Positions 56,219 through 64,000 of a stretch of 64,000 nucleotides of DNA are shown here, piece by piece. Below the pieces are notes generated by a model that was given only the letters and a program-made list of their open reading frames with translations, did no database searches and was not told the DNA's origin. How positions within the stretch are numbered: the first letter of the stretch is position 1; each line of letters begins with the position of its first letter. Origin of the DNA: Bacillota bacterium. Its GTDB lineage: Bacteria; Bacillota; Proteinivoracia; UBA4975. The stretch spans positions 79,073 to 143,072 of the forward strand of contig JAAYIH010000027.1 of NCBI GenBank assembly GCA_012523545.1, read 5' to 3'. The position numbers were made by a program, and so were the translations under genes.

Positions 56219-57013
56219 ATGCATAGGGTGCTTTTGGAAATCGGTCCTTTCACCGTATATTCTTACGGCCTGATGATTGCCATAGGAATCCTGGCCGCCG
56301 TCTTTGTCGCCCGGCGCCTGGCGCCCAAAATCGGCGTCGACCCCGAACGCATGCTGGATTTGGCCGTCATGGCAGTGCTGGGCGGTCTGTTGGGGTCTTA
56401 TGTCAACTACATTGTCAGCTACGACTGGAGCAGCTTTGCCTCCGACCCGGTTTCCCTGTTGCGGTTCTGGGAAGGGGGGCTGGTGTTCTTGGGCGGCCTC
56501 ATCGGGGGCACCGCCGTTGCCGTTCTCTACATCCTCCGGCACAAACTGCCCCTGTGGGAAATAGCCGATATCGCCGCGGTTGCGGTGCCGCTGGCCTACG
56601 GCTTTGGCAGAATCGGCTGCTTTTTGGCAGGCTGCTGTTATGGCAAGCCCTGCGATTTGCCCTGGGCGGTGACCTTTCCCCCGTCCTGGCGGGCCATTTA
56701 CGGCCAGCCCCTGGTGCCCCGCCATCCCACCCAGCTTTACCTCATGCTGCTGGGTTTTGCCCTGGCCGCTTTTGCCTTGTGGTTTCGCAAACGCCGCACC
56801 TTTGCCGGCCAGAGCTTCCTCCTCTACTTGATCCTTTATGGCTTGGGCCGCGGTTTAATCGAGTTCCTGCGCATGGAGCCCAAGGTCCTGGGTACCCCTC
56901 TGTCGGTGGCCCAGTTCACCGGCCTCATCATGATCGCGGTGGCGCTGGTTGTCTACCCCATCCTGCGCAGGCACACGGCGTACCCAAAAGACAAAGGCCA
57001 AACGTCTGAGTAA
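56219..57013 (+). CDS. lgt: Prolipoprotein diacylglyceryl transferase
   Basis: GPFTVYSYGLMIAIGILAA; WEGGLVFLGGLIGG; GRIGCFLAGCCYGKPCDLPWAVTFP; RHPTQLY. Confidence 0.95.
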   Translation: MHRVLLEIGPFTVYSYGLMIAIGILAAVFVARRLAPKIGVDPERMLDLAVMAVLGGLLGSYVNYIVSYDWSSFASDPVSLLRFWEGGLVFLGGLIGGTAVAVLYILRHKLPLWEIADIAAVAVPLAYGFGRIGCFLAGCCYGKPCDLPWAVTFPPSWRAIYGQPLVPRHPTQLYLMLLGFALAAFALWFRKRRTFAGQSFLLYLILYGLGRGLIEFLRMEPKVLGTPLSVAQFTGLIMIAVALVVYPILRRHTAYPKDKGQTSE

Positions 57014-57025
57014 GACCGCCTGCCC

Positions 57026-57053
57026 GACCCCGGAACAGCCGGGGTCTTTTTTT
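57026..57053 (+). terminator. Intrinsic terminator after lgt
   Basis: GACCCCGG-aacag-CCGGGGTC-TTTTTTT. Confidence 0.8.
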
Positions 57054-57204
57054 GTGCCGGCCAAGTCCAGGGCAAATTAAGCGGCCCGGCGCGGATTTCG
57101 TTAATATCCGGCATGGCATGCGGAATAATAAGTAAGTGGATACACCAGTCTTGGGCGAAAGTCATACCTTGAAGTATATAACCTTTGACAAAGGATGTGG
57201 GGGC

Positions 57205-58599
57205 ATGTTTGGCAAGGCTGAGAAGTTCCACCTCATCGGCATCGGAGGGTATGGCATGAGCGGGCTGGCCAGGCTGCTGCTGGACCTGGGCTATACCGTC
57301 AGCGGATCGGATCTTGCTCCCTCGGACATTACCCGGCACCTGATGGAAATGGGCGCCGAAATAACCTTTGCCCACGATGTCAAAAATGTGGAAGGCCGGG
57401 ACGTGGTGGTCTATTCCACGGCTATCCCTGAGGAAAATGCCGAACTGCGGGCCGGCCGGGCAAAGTGCAAGGTATTGCACCGCTCCGAGCTTTTGGCCCA
57501 GTTCCTCAACGCCAAAAAGGGCATTGCCGTCACCGGCGCCCACGGCAAGACGACAACCACCACCATGCTGGCCCTGATCATGGAGAGGGCGGGTTGGGAC
57601 CCCACCGCCCTCATCGGCGGTGAAGTGCAGGATTTTTCAGGCACCGCCCGCCTGGGCAGGGGCGAGTACGTGGTGGCCGAAGCCGACGAAAGCGACCAGT
57701 CCTTTGCCCGCTATCGCCCGTGGTACGCCATCATCACCAACGTCGAACCCGATCACCTGGAGCACTACGACGGCAGTTTTGCCCGGCTGCTCCGGGGGTA
57801 TGCCGATTTTGTCGGCAATATCCGCCCCCAGGGGCTGCTGGTCTACTCTGCCCACGACGAAAGCGCCCGGGACATTGCCCAAAAGGCGCGTTGCCAAACG
57901 ATTACGTTTGGAATCGGGGCCGGGGACTACCGGGCCGAGGATGTACAGCTTCAGGCTTTGACCGGCCGGTTTCAGCTGGTCCGGCACAATTCCCCGCTGG
58001 GCGTCATAGACCTGCGGGCGCCGGGCCGCCACAATGTCCTCAACGCCGTCGCTGCCGCTGCCCTGGCCCTGGAGCTGGGCATTGATTTTTCCGCCGTGCA
58101 GGCGGCCCTGGCGGCGTTCAAGGGAGCCAGGCGGCGCTTTGAGGTGCTGGCCCGGGAGCCGTACATGGTGGTGGACGACTACGCCCATCATCCCACCGAA
58201 ATCAGGGCGACTTTGGCTGCCGCCGCCGGCGCCGGCCGGAAGAGGATCATCGCCGTATTCCAGCCCCACCGCTACACGCGCACTCAATACTTTATGGAAG
58301 AGTTTGCCGCCTCCTTTGCCCGGGCAGACATCGTCGTCGTCGACGATATCTTCCCCGCCTCCGAACAGCCCATTCCCGGCGTGGATGCCCGGATATTGGC
58401 TGGAAAAATAGCTGCCCGGCACTGCGGCCCGGTTCTGCACATAAGCGGACTGGACGCCATCGTGCAGTGGGTGAGCAATGCCTGGCAGCCCGGGGATCTT
58501 ATCATTACCATGGGGGCGGGCGACATCTGCAAAGCCGGGCGCAAACTGGCGGAAATCGCGCAGCGCCTTGCAGGTGATTCCCTTCCCAAAGTCGAATAG
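57205..58599 (+). CDS. murC: UDP-N-acetylmuramate--L-alanine ligase-like protein, paralog 1
   Basis: FHLIGIGGYGMSGLARLLLDLGYTVSGSDL; VTGAHGKTTTTTML; NVEPDHLEHYDG; VDDYAHHPTEIRATL; FQPHRYTRT. Confidence 0.85.
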   Translation: MFGKAEKFHLIGIGGYGMSGLARLLLDLGYTVSGSDLAPSDITRHLMEMGAEITFAHDVKNVEGRDVVVYSTAIPEENAELRAGRAKCKVLHRSELLAQFLNAKKGIAVTGAHGKTTTTTMLALIMERAGWDPTALIGGEVQDFSGTARLGRGEYVVAEADESDQSFARYRPWYAIITNVEPDHLEHYDGSFARLLRGYADFVGNIRPQGLLVYSAHDESARDIAQKARCQTITFGIGAGDYRAEDVQLQALTGRFQLVRHNSPLGVIDLRAPGRHNVLNAVAAAALALELGIDFSAVQAALAAFKGARRRFEVLAREPYMVVDDYAHHPTEIRATLAAAAGAGRKRIIAVFQPHRYTRTQYFMEEFAASFARADIVVVDDIFPASEQPIPGVDARILAGKIAARHCGPVLHISGLDAIVQWVSNAWQPGDLIITMGAGDICKAGRKLAEIAQRLAGDSLPKVE

Positions 58600-58629
58600 G
58601 TAAGTAAAGCGAGGAGGGAATGAGCAAAA

Positions 58630-60009
58630 TTGCTGAAAAAACACGTGCACTTTATCGGCATAGGCGGCATGGGCATGAGCGCCATCGCCCGCATTATGCT
58701 GGAACGAGGGTATACCGTCAGCGGCTCCGATTTGCGCAGCACCGAACTGACTGAAAACCTGGCCAGGATGGGGGCCACCATCTACCGGGGCCATGCCCGC
58801 GAGCACCTCAACGGGGCGGAGATGGTGGTCTACTCCAGTGCCGTTCCCGAGGACAACCCCGAGCTGGCTGCGGCCAGGGAGGCCAAGGTGGAGCTGCTTC
58901 ACCGGGCCGATGCCCTGGCGCAAATCATAAACGACGCCAAGGGCCTGGCGGTGGCCGGGGCCCATGGCAAAACCACCACCACCTCCATGCTGGGTCTCAC
59001 CCTGGCCGGATGCGGGCTGGACCCCACGGTGCTGGTGGGCGCCTTCAGCGACGACCTGGCCGGCAATGCGCGCCTGGGCAGCGGAGAGTATGTCGTCGCC
59101 GAGGCCGATGAAAGCGACTATTCCTTTTTAAAATACACGCCCTTTGCGGCTATCATCACCAACGTCGAGCCCGATCACCTGGAGAACTTTAACGGCGATT
59201 TCAACAAGCTGGTGGAAGCTTATCGCCTATTTTTGGACAAGGTCAAACCCCACGGCTTTTCCGTCCTCTGCACTGACGACCCCATTTTGCGGGAAATGCA
59301 GGGACAAGCAAAACACAAGTCTTACAGCTACGGGTTCAACGCCGATGCCGATTACCGTGCCCTCAACCTGGAATTCCATCCCCAGGGCAGCTCCTTCGAC
59401 ATCTGCTTCCGGGGCGACAAACTGGCGGAAGTGGAATTGTCGGTGCCCGGAGAGCACAATGTCCTCAACGCCCTGGCGGTGCTGGCAGTGGGGCACCAGC
59501 TGGGGGTGGACATTCGCTGCCTGACCGGGGCCATCAGGAACTTCCACGGCGCCCGCCGCCGCTTTCAGCGCATCGGCGAGCACAACGGCATCCTGGTGGT
59601 GGACGACTACGCCCACCATCCCACCGAAATCAAGGTCACCCTGCAAACAGCCAGGTTGCAGGGCAAGGACCGGGTGGTGGCTTTTTTCCAGCCCAAGCGC
59701 TATACCCGGACGAAATTCCTCTTCGACGAGTTTACCCAGGCCTTTGACCAGGCCGACGTGCTCATCCTGTCCGAAATCTTTCCCTTCGGCGAAGCCCCCA
59801 TCCCCGGTGTCACTTCCGAGGCGCTGCGGGATGCCATCGAGGCCAGGACGGGCCGGGAAGTAATCCTCCTGCCCTACCGGCACGGCGAAATTGTCGACAA
59901 GCTCATGGAAATCCTCCGGCCGGGAGATTTGGCCCTGATCATGGGCGCCGGCGACGACATCGCCGACCTGGCCAAAAAGGTCTTTGCTGCCGTCAAGGCA
60001 CAGCAGTGA
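58630..60009 (+). CDS. murC: UDP-N-acetylmuramate--L-alanine ligase, paralog 2
   Basis: VHFIGIGGMGMSAIARIMLERGYTVSGSDLRST; VAGAHGKTTTTSML; VVDDYAHHPTEIKVTL; FQPKRYTRT; TTG start. Confidence 0.9.
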   Translation: MLKKHVHFIGIGGMGMSAIARIMLERGYTVSGSDLRSTELTENLARMGATIYRGHAREHLNGAEMVVYSSAVPEDNPELAAAREAKVELLHRADALAQIINDAKGLAVAGAHGKTTTTSMLGLTLAGCGLDPTVLVGAFSDDLAGNARLGSGEYVVAEADESDYSFLKYTPFAAIITNVEPDHLENFNGDFNKLVEAYRLFLDKVKPHGFSVLCTDDPILREMQGQAKHKSYSYGFNADADYRALNLEFHPQGSSFDICFRGDKLAEVELSVPGEHNVLNALAVLAVGHQLGVDIRCLTGAIRNFHGARRRFQRIGEHNGILVVDDYAHHPTEIKVTLQTARLQGKDRVVAFFQPKRYTRTKFLFDEFTQAFDQADVLILSEIFPFGEAPIPGVTSEALRDAIEARTGREVILLPYRHGEIVDKLMEILRPGDLALIMGAGDDIADLAKKVFAAVKAQQ

Positions 60010-60012
60010 AGC

Positions 60013-60609
60013 TTATAGCTTATTAGTGCTCCTGAGGACCCAGTAGCCTCGGGATTTTTCTGTCACAGTGCAGTTGCCGAAAATCTCCTGCAACAGGGCG
60101 ACGGCGGAAGCCGCGCCCTGTTTTTTCTGGATTACCAGCCACAGGCTGCCCCCCGGCGTCAGAAAATCCCTGCTCTGCCGGAAGAGGGGGTAGATGACCT
60201 TTTTGCCGGCGCGAATGGGAGGATTGCTGACAATGGCCGCAAACAGCCCCTCGACGGCGGCGAAACCGTCGCTGACCAGGGCCCGGGCATTGGCGACGCC
60301 GTTGGCGCGGATATTTTTTTGGGCCAGGGCCACTGCCCGCCGGTTGGTATCCACCATGAGCACCCGGGCACCGGGGTTGAGGCGGGCCAGGCTGATGCCA
60401 ATGGGCCCGTAGCCGCAGCCCAGGTCGAGGATGCGGCCCGTCAGGGGCGGCAGGGCGCTGATGAGGACATGGCTGCCGTAGTCCACCCGTTGCCGGGAAA
60501 ACACCCCGGCATCGGTGACAAAGGTCAGGGTGACCCCGTCCCTGGGGCTGTAGTGAATGGTCCTGACATCATGGGGTACATTGGGTTCTGTGCTGAAATA
60601 ATGGTCCAT
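60013..60609 (-). CDS. Class I SAM-dependent methyltransferase (RsmC/YbxB-like)
   Basis: GRILDLGCGYGPIGISLARLNP; VSNPPIRAGKKVIYPLFRQS (NPP motif). Confidence 0.88.
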   Translation of the reverse strand: MDHYFSTEPNVPHDVRTIHYSPRDGVTLTFVTDAGVFSRQRVDYGSHVLISALPPLTGRILDLGCGYGPIGISLARLNPGARVLMVDTNRRAVALAQKNIRANGVANARALVSDGFAAVEGLFAAIVSNPPIRAGKKVIYPLFRQSRDFLTPGGSLWLVIQKKQGAASAVALLQEIFGNCTVTEKSRGYWVLRSTNKL

Positions 60610-60637
60610 AATCCCGCCTGCCTTTTCCTGTCAGATG

Positions 60638-61042
60638 TTAACTGCCCTGGCCTTCATTGCGCAGTTTGTCCTCCAGGGAATATACATATACCTTGGCGCC
60701 GGCAATGATCTGGGGAACGGTGCGGATCAGGTGCAATACGGCAATAGCCAGTGCCAGCCAGGGTTTGGAAACGGGCAATTCGGACAGCGGCTGCCGGGAC
60801 AGCCAGGAAAAGAGGCCCAGCCGGGCCAGGAAAAAGACAAACTCGGCGCCGAAAAAGCCAAAAAAGAGGGCAAAGGGCACAGAAGCGACCAGGACGGCCA
60901 GCTCGGCCCAGGTCTCCCACTGCCGCTGTTTCCGGGCGCGCATCAGCCAGGTGACGGCGGTGCTGTACACCCGTCCGAAAAAGGCGACGGAGCCGGCAAA
61001 GCAGGCAAGCATGACCAGCCACTGGGGCAGTGAAAAGAGCAT
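60638..61042 (-). CDS. Small membrane protein, unknown function
   Basis: Three to four hydrophobic segments, consistent reading frame. Confidence 0.55.
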   Translation of the reverse strand: MLFSLPQWLVMLACFAGSVAFFGRVYSTAVTWLMRARKQRQWETWAELAVLVASVPFALFFGFFGAEFVFFLARLGLFSWLSRQPLSELPVSKPWLALAIAVLHLIRTVPQIIAGAKVYVYSLEDKLRNEGQGS

Positions 61043-61128
61043 ATATTATCCCTCCGTCCCGGAATAGTGTATAATTACTGCAGAATCTCTGTTCATTATA
61101 GCAATATTTTCCGGAGAGGAGCAGCAGA

Positions 61129-61713
61129 TTGGAATTTTATGGTGTAACCCTGGCGGCGGTATCCCTTTGCCTGCTGGCCATGGCCGCGGCGGTATTTATC
61201 CCGCGCGGCATTCGTGCCGGCGCGCTGAAAAAGCAAATAAAACGGGGAGGCGGACACGTCTTCACCCCCGACCCGGTGACTTGGCAGATGTATCTGGCCA
61301 GCACCGGCGCCCTGGGTCCGCTGTTGACGGCGCTGGTGTACGCGGGCCTGCTGACGGCGTTGCTCCTGACCGCCGCCGGCCCGTATGCGCTGGGGTTCAC
61401 GGTGGCACTGGGGGTATACCTGCTTTTGCGCCATCTGCTGTACACCTTGCCGCCCACGTACGGCGTCACCGCCCAGGGCGTGACCGTTCTGTCCTGGTTG
61501 CCCAACTTTCCCCTGGGGCCCCGGGGTTCCGGCAGTGTCTTTATCCCGTGGACCGCGGTGGAAGTGTGCGTCATAGACAACCTGTTTTTTACCGTGCTCA
61601 CCCCAAGGCAGGAAGCCAAGGTGGTCTTTCCCCCGGAAATGGCGGAGCAGGTCTGCCGTTTTGTAGATTCCCTGTTGCGCCGCCGGGGCTACGAAGCCAA
61701 AATGGCGAGCTAA
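61129..61713 (+). CDS. Membrane protein, unknown function
   Basis: N-terminal TM helices then PH-like C-terminal region; TTG start after GGAGAGGAG; followed by terminator. Confidence 0.6.
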   Translation: MEFYGVTLAAVSLCLLAMAAAVFIPRGIRAGALKKQIKRGGGHVFTPDPVTWQMYLASTGALGPLLTALVYAGLLTALLLTAAGPYALGFTVALGVYLLLRHLLYTLPPTYGVTAQGVTVLSWLPNFPLGPRGSGSVFIPWTAVEVCVIDNLFFTVLTPRQEAKVVFPPEMAEQVCRFVDSLLRRRGYEAKMAS

Positions 61714-61742
61714 AAAAAACCGGGCTGCAGCCCGGTTTTTTT
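61714..61742. terminator. Bidirectional intrinsic terminator
   Basis: AAAAACCGGGCTGCAGCCCGGTTTTTT, perfect palindrome. Confidence 0.85.
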
Positions 61743-62526
61743 ATTTCCCGGATTTCGGTTTGCGGTACACCATGCCCCGGAACGAATTGGGCCGCGGCCA
61801 GTTTCCCGTCAGCCACGGTTCCAGCCGGTTGCCCACCAGGTAAAAGAGCTGTTGGCGTACGAAGGCATAGCGGTCGGAACCGAGCCGCCAGTTGCGCAGC
61901 CACATGATTTTGTGCCCCACCAGGGCGACGGCCAGGATGATGTCGTCTCCTTCGCCGTGGGCAGACCAGCCCAGGGTGAGGCCGAAATCGTCGGGTTGCG
62001 CCGAACGCCAGGCTTCCCCCGGCTTTTTGCGCGGGGGCCGGGGCGGTTGGGGTTGTCCCAGGGCGTACTGGTTCAAAACGGGCAGGACGGTGTTGAGGAG
62101 CGGGAAGAATGGCGCTGTCTCGGGGTTGAGTTCCAGCCACTGCCAGGTCCGCCCGGCGGGGGACGGCGGGAGGGTATAGTAGACCATTTGCCGGTGCACG
62201 CGTTGGCGCACCGCCGGGCCGGCCTGGCGCCGGGAAGAATAGCACCAGCGGATTTTGTGCCCGGCCAGCAGGTCCAGGCATTCCGGGTCTCCGGGGTCCA
62301 GCCCCCGGCAGGCAGTGCCGGAAACCGGAAAGGGGACCAGGGCGGCGGGTGAGGCCGGCGGCCTTTGGGCATCCATATAGGGCAACAGTTCGCCGTCTTT
62401 GAGGAGGTCGGGGTTGAGCCGCGACCAGAAGCGCCCGTCCTTGAGGCGGCGGCGCACCCAGTCCCGGGCCTGGGCGTGGCTGATGCCGCGCCGGCGCATC
62501 AGGGCATTGAGATCCAGGGTTTCCAA
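61741..62526 (-). CDS. Protein of unknown function
   Basis: 261-aa ORF with coding-like composition and a terminator at its 3' end; no recognised family. Confidence 0.55.
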   Translation of the reverse strand: METLDLNALMRRRGISHAQARDWVRRRLKDGRFWSRLNPDLLKDGELLPYMDAQRPPASPAALVPFPVSGTACRGLDPGDPECLDLLAGHKIRWCYSSRRQAGPAVRQRVHRQMVYYTLPPSPAGRTWQWLELNPETAPFFPLLNTVLPVLNQYALGQPQPPRPPRKKPGEAWRSAQPDDFGLTLGWSAHGEGDDIILAVALVGHKIMWLRNWRLGSDRYAFVRQQLFYLVGNRLEPWLTGNWPRPNSFRGMVYRKPKSGK

Positions 62527-62536
62527 TACCCTAACC

Positions 62537-63838
62537 TCAGAGGCCGTTGCTCAGATCGACGGGGCTTAACCGGGAAAAGTCGCCCTTTTTGCGGCCGGCC
62601 TTGGCATAGGGCTTGCCCTCCACTTCGACGATGTCCGCCGTAATGTCCACCTTCTTTTTCAGCAACGTCGAGCCAACGCCGTAAAGGTCGACGGGCACGC
62701 CCAGCTTTTCGAAGAGCTCAATGCGCTGGTCGTCAAAACCTCCGGACACCATAATCTTCAAATCCTTGAGCCCTACGCTGTCAAACTTGCGGCGGGCTTT
62801 CCACACCAGCTCGGGGCAGACGCCGAAGGAAGATTCGTCCCTGGGGGTGACGGAAACGTCCCGCATGTTGCCGGAAGTATCAAAGCGGACGCCCCAGATT
62901 TTGCCCTTGCCGGGGCCGATGACGGGGCTGGGATCGGTTTCGCCGGGGATAAACTCTTTGCCGGTAAAGTGGCGGTAAAAATCGCCCACCACTTTGAGGG
63001 TGGTGCCGATGCAGTCGTTTTCCCAGTCCACCAGGACGACGCGGTTGACGCTGGCGGGGATGTGGCGGTCAAAGGCCAGGGCCGCCGCCGAAGTATCCCC
63101 TTTGTAGCAGGCAATCAGGGCGTGGGGAATGGTTCCCTGGGCCTCGGAGCCCCAGTAATCGGCGTTGGCGTCGGTGGAAACCCCAAAGGCGCCGGCCTTA
63201 AAGGCTGCGTATCCGTCGGTGGCCTGGACCCAGTGGTGGTCAAAACGGGCGGAAAAGAAGATGATGGGCTTGCCCCGGCTGGCCCGTACCACTTTTTTGA
63301 CGCTGGTGGCGGTACTGGTGGCGCGGGCGATGACGCCCAGCAGCAGAGTCTCCAGGTGCCCGAAGTACATGGGATCCCCCTGGATTACCATGATGGGTTC
63401 GCCCGCAGCGGCTTCGTCGCCGTCGTACAGGGCCAGCACTTTAATCTCCTGCGACTTGTCTACCCACAGGTCCATCAATTCTTCCCGCAGCCGGATGCGG
63501 CGGGCGGTGCACTTCTCCATGGCCCGGCGGTCGAGGCGGTATTCGGCGATGGCAATTTCGTCTTCCACCTGCAACAGCTGGCGGAAGAGCTCCTCGGCCT
63601 TGGCCTGGTCGGTGTAGTACCCGGTGCCGCTGCGCAGAATGGCGCAGGCCTCGTCCAGGCCGGCCACCACGGCGTCCTGCCGGGGGAAGAACTGGTAGGT
63701 TACCTGTTGGTGCAGGTTGTCGCGGCGCAGGATGTCCACAAAACGGGTGAAGTATTTATCGGAATAATACCCGGCACGCACCCGTTCTATGGGCACCTTA
63801 AAGACGTAAAGGGGCAGGCGAGTTTTAACAGCAGCCAT
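62537..63838 (-). CDS. Nicotinate phosphoribosyltransferase
   Basis: YSDKYFTRFVDIL; DGDEAAAGEPIMVIQG; LGVIARATSTATSVKKVVRA; FSARFDHHWVQATDGYAAFKAGAFGVSTDANADYWG; ATG 63838 behind AAGGAG. Confidence 0.88.
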   Translation of the reverse strand: MAAVKTRLPLYVFKVPIERVRAGYYSDKYFTRFVDILRRDNLHQQVTYQFFPRQDAVVAGLDEACAILRSGTGYYTDQAKAEELFRQLLQVEDEIAIAEYRLDRRAMEKCTARRIRLREELMDLWVDKSQEIKVLALYDGDEAAAGEPIMVIQGDPMYFGHLETLLLGVIARATSTATSVKKVVRASRGKPIIFFSARFDHHWVQATDGYAAFKAGAFGVSTDANADYWGSEAQGTIPHALIACYKGDTSAAALAFDRHIPASVNRVVLVDWENDCIGTTLKVVGDFYRHFTGKEFIPGETDPSPVIGPGKGKIWGVRFDTSGNMRDVSVTPRDESSFGVCPELVWKARRKFDSVGLKDLKIMVSGGFDDQRIELFEKLGVPVDLYGVGSTLLKKKVDITADIVEVEGKPYAKAGRKKGDFSRLSPVDLSNGL

Positions 63839-64000
63839 GGGCAAAACTCCTTATCGTACTTGTATTTTGCTTGAACATCTTAACGCTCGGGACCCTCCCG
63901 GATGCTCTTTCACTATATTCTACCGCGAATGCCCGTTGAGGGCAATTCTTTGCCCTGCTCCCGCCGGAGCAGCGCCGCGCATATCCCCGCCGCCATTGGA

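Overview
This 64 kb window is a gene-dense chromosome segment from a high-GC, Clostridia-like Firmicute. That lineage is inferred from Shine-Dalgarno strength, gene content and the selenocysteine-dependent glycine reductase; it was not checked against a database. Much of the window concerns amino-acid or peptide fermentation. It carries tryptophanase (tnaA), arginine deiminase (arcA), ornithine aminotransferase (rocD), and a glycine reductase operon (grdX-trxB-trxA-grdE-grdA-grdB-grdC-grdD). That operon has two in-frame UGA (Sec) codons and lies behind a tandem glycine riboswitch with a readable terminator. A second tight operon encodes a D-cysteine desulfhydrase/ACC-deaminase-like enzyme, a C26 gamma-glutamyl hydrolase, a P1/DmpA peptidase, asparaginase II and a D-aminopeptidase. 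Other content: feoAB with a 9-Cys mini-protein and a Fur-box-like operator, an orphan Cas6, alr-mazEF, a creatininase/SSS-transporter/CRP-type regulator locus with a palindromic operator, tRNA-Trp(CCA), tex, tandem amidohydrolases, tsaE-tsaB-rimI-tsaD, lgt, tandem murC paralogs, and nicotinate phosphoribosyltransferase. The strongest unexplained signals are (1) about ten co-oriented DnaA-box-like 9-mers in ~200 bp between tsaD and lgt, (2) the palindrome placed at about -41.5 upstream of the creatininase/transporter genes, (3) a multi-hairpin, terminator-ending leader upstream of the D-cysteine desulfhydrase operon, (4) TrxB with a C-terminal thioredoxin-like domain lacking CxxC, and (5) several enzymes with substituted catalytic residues.
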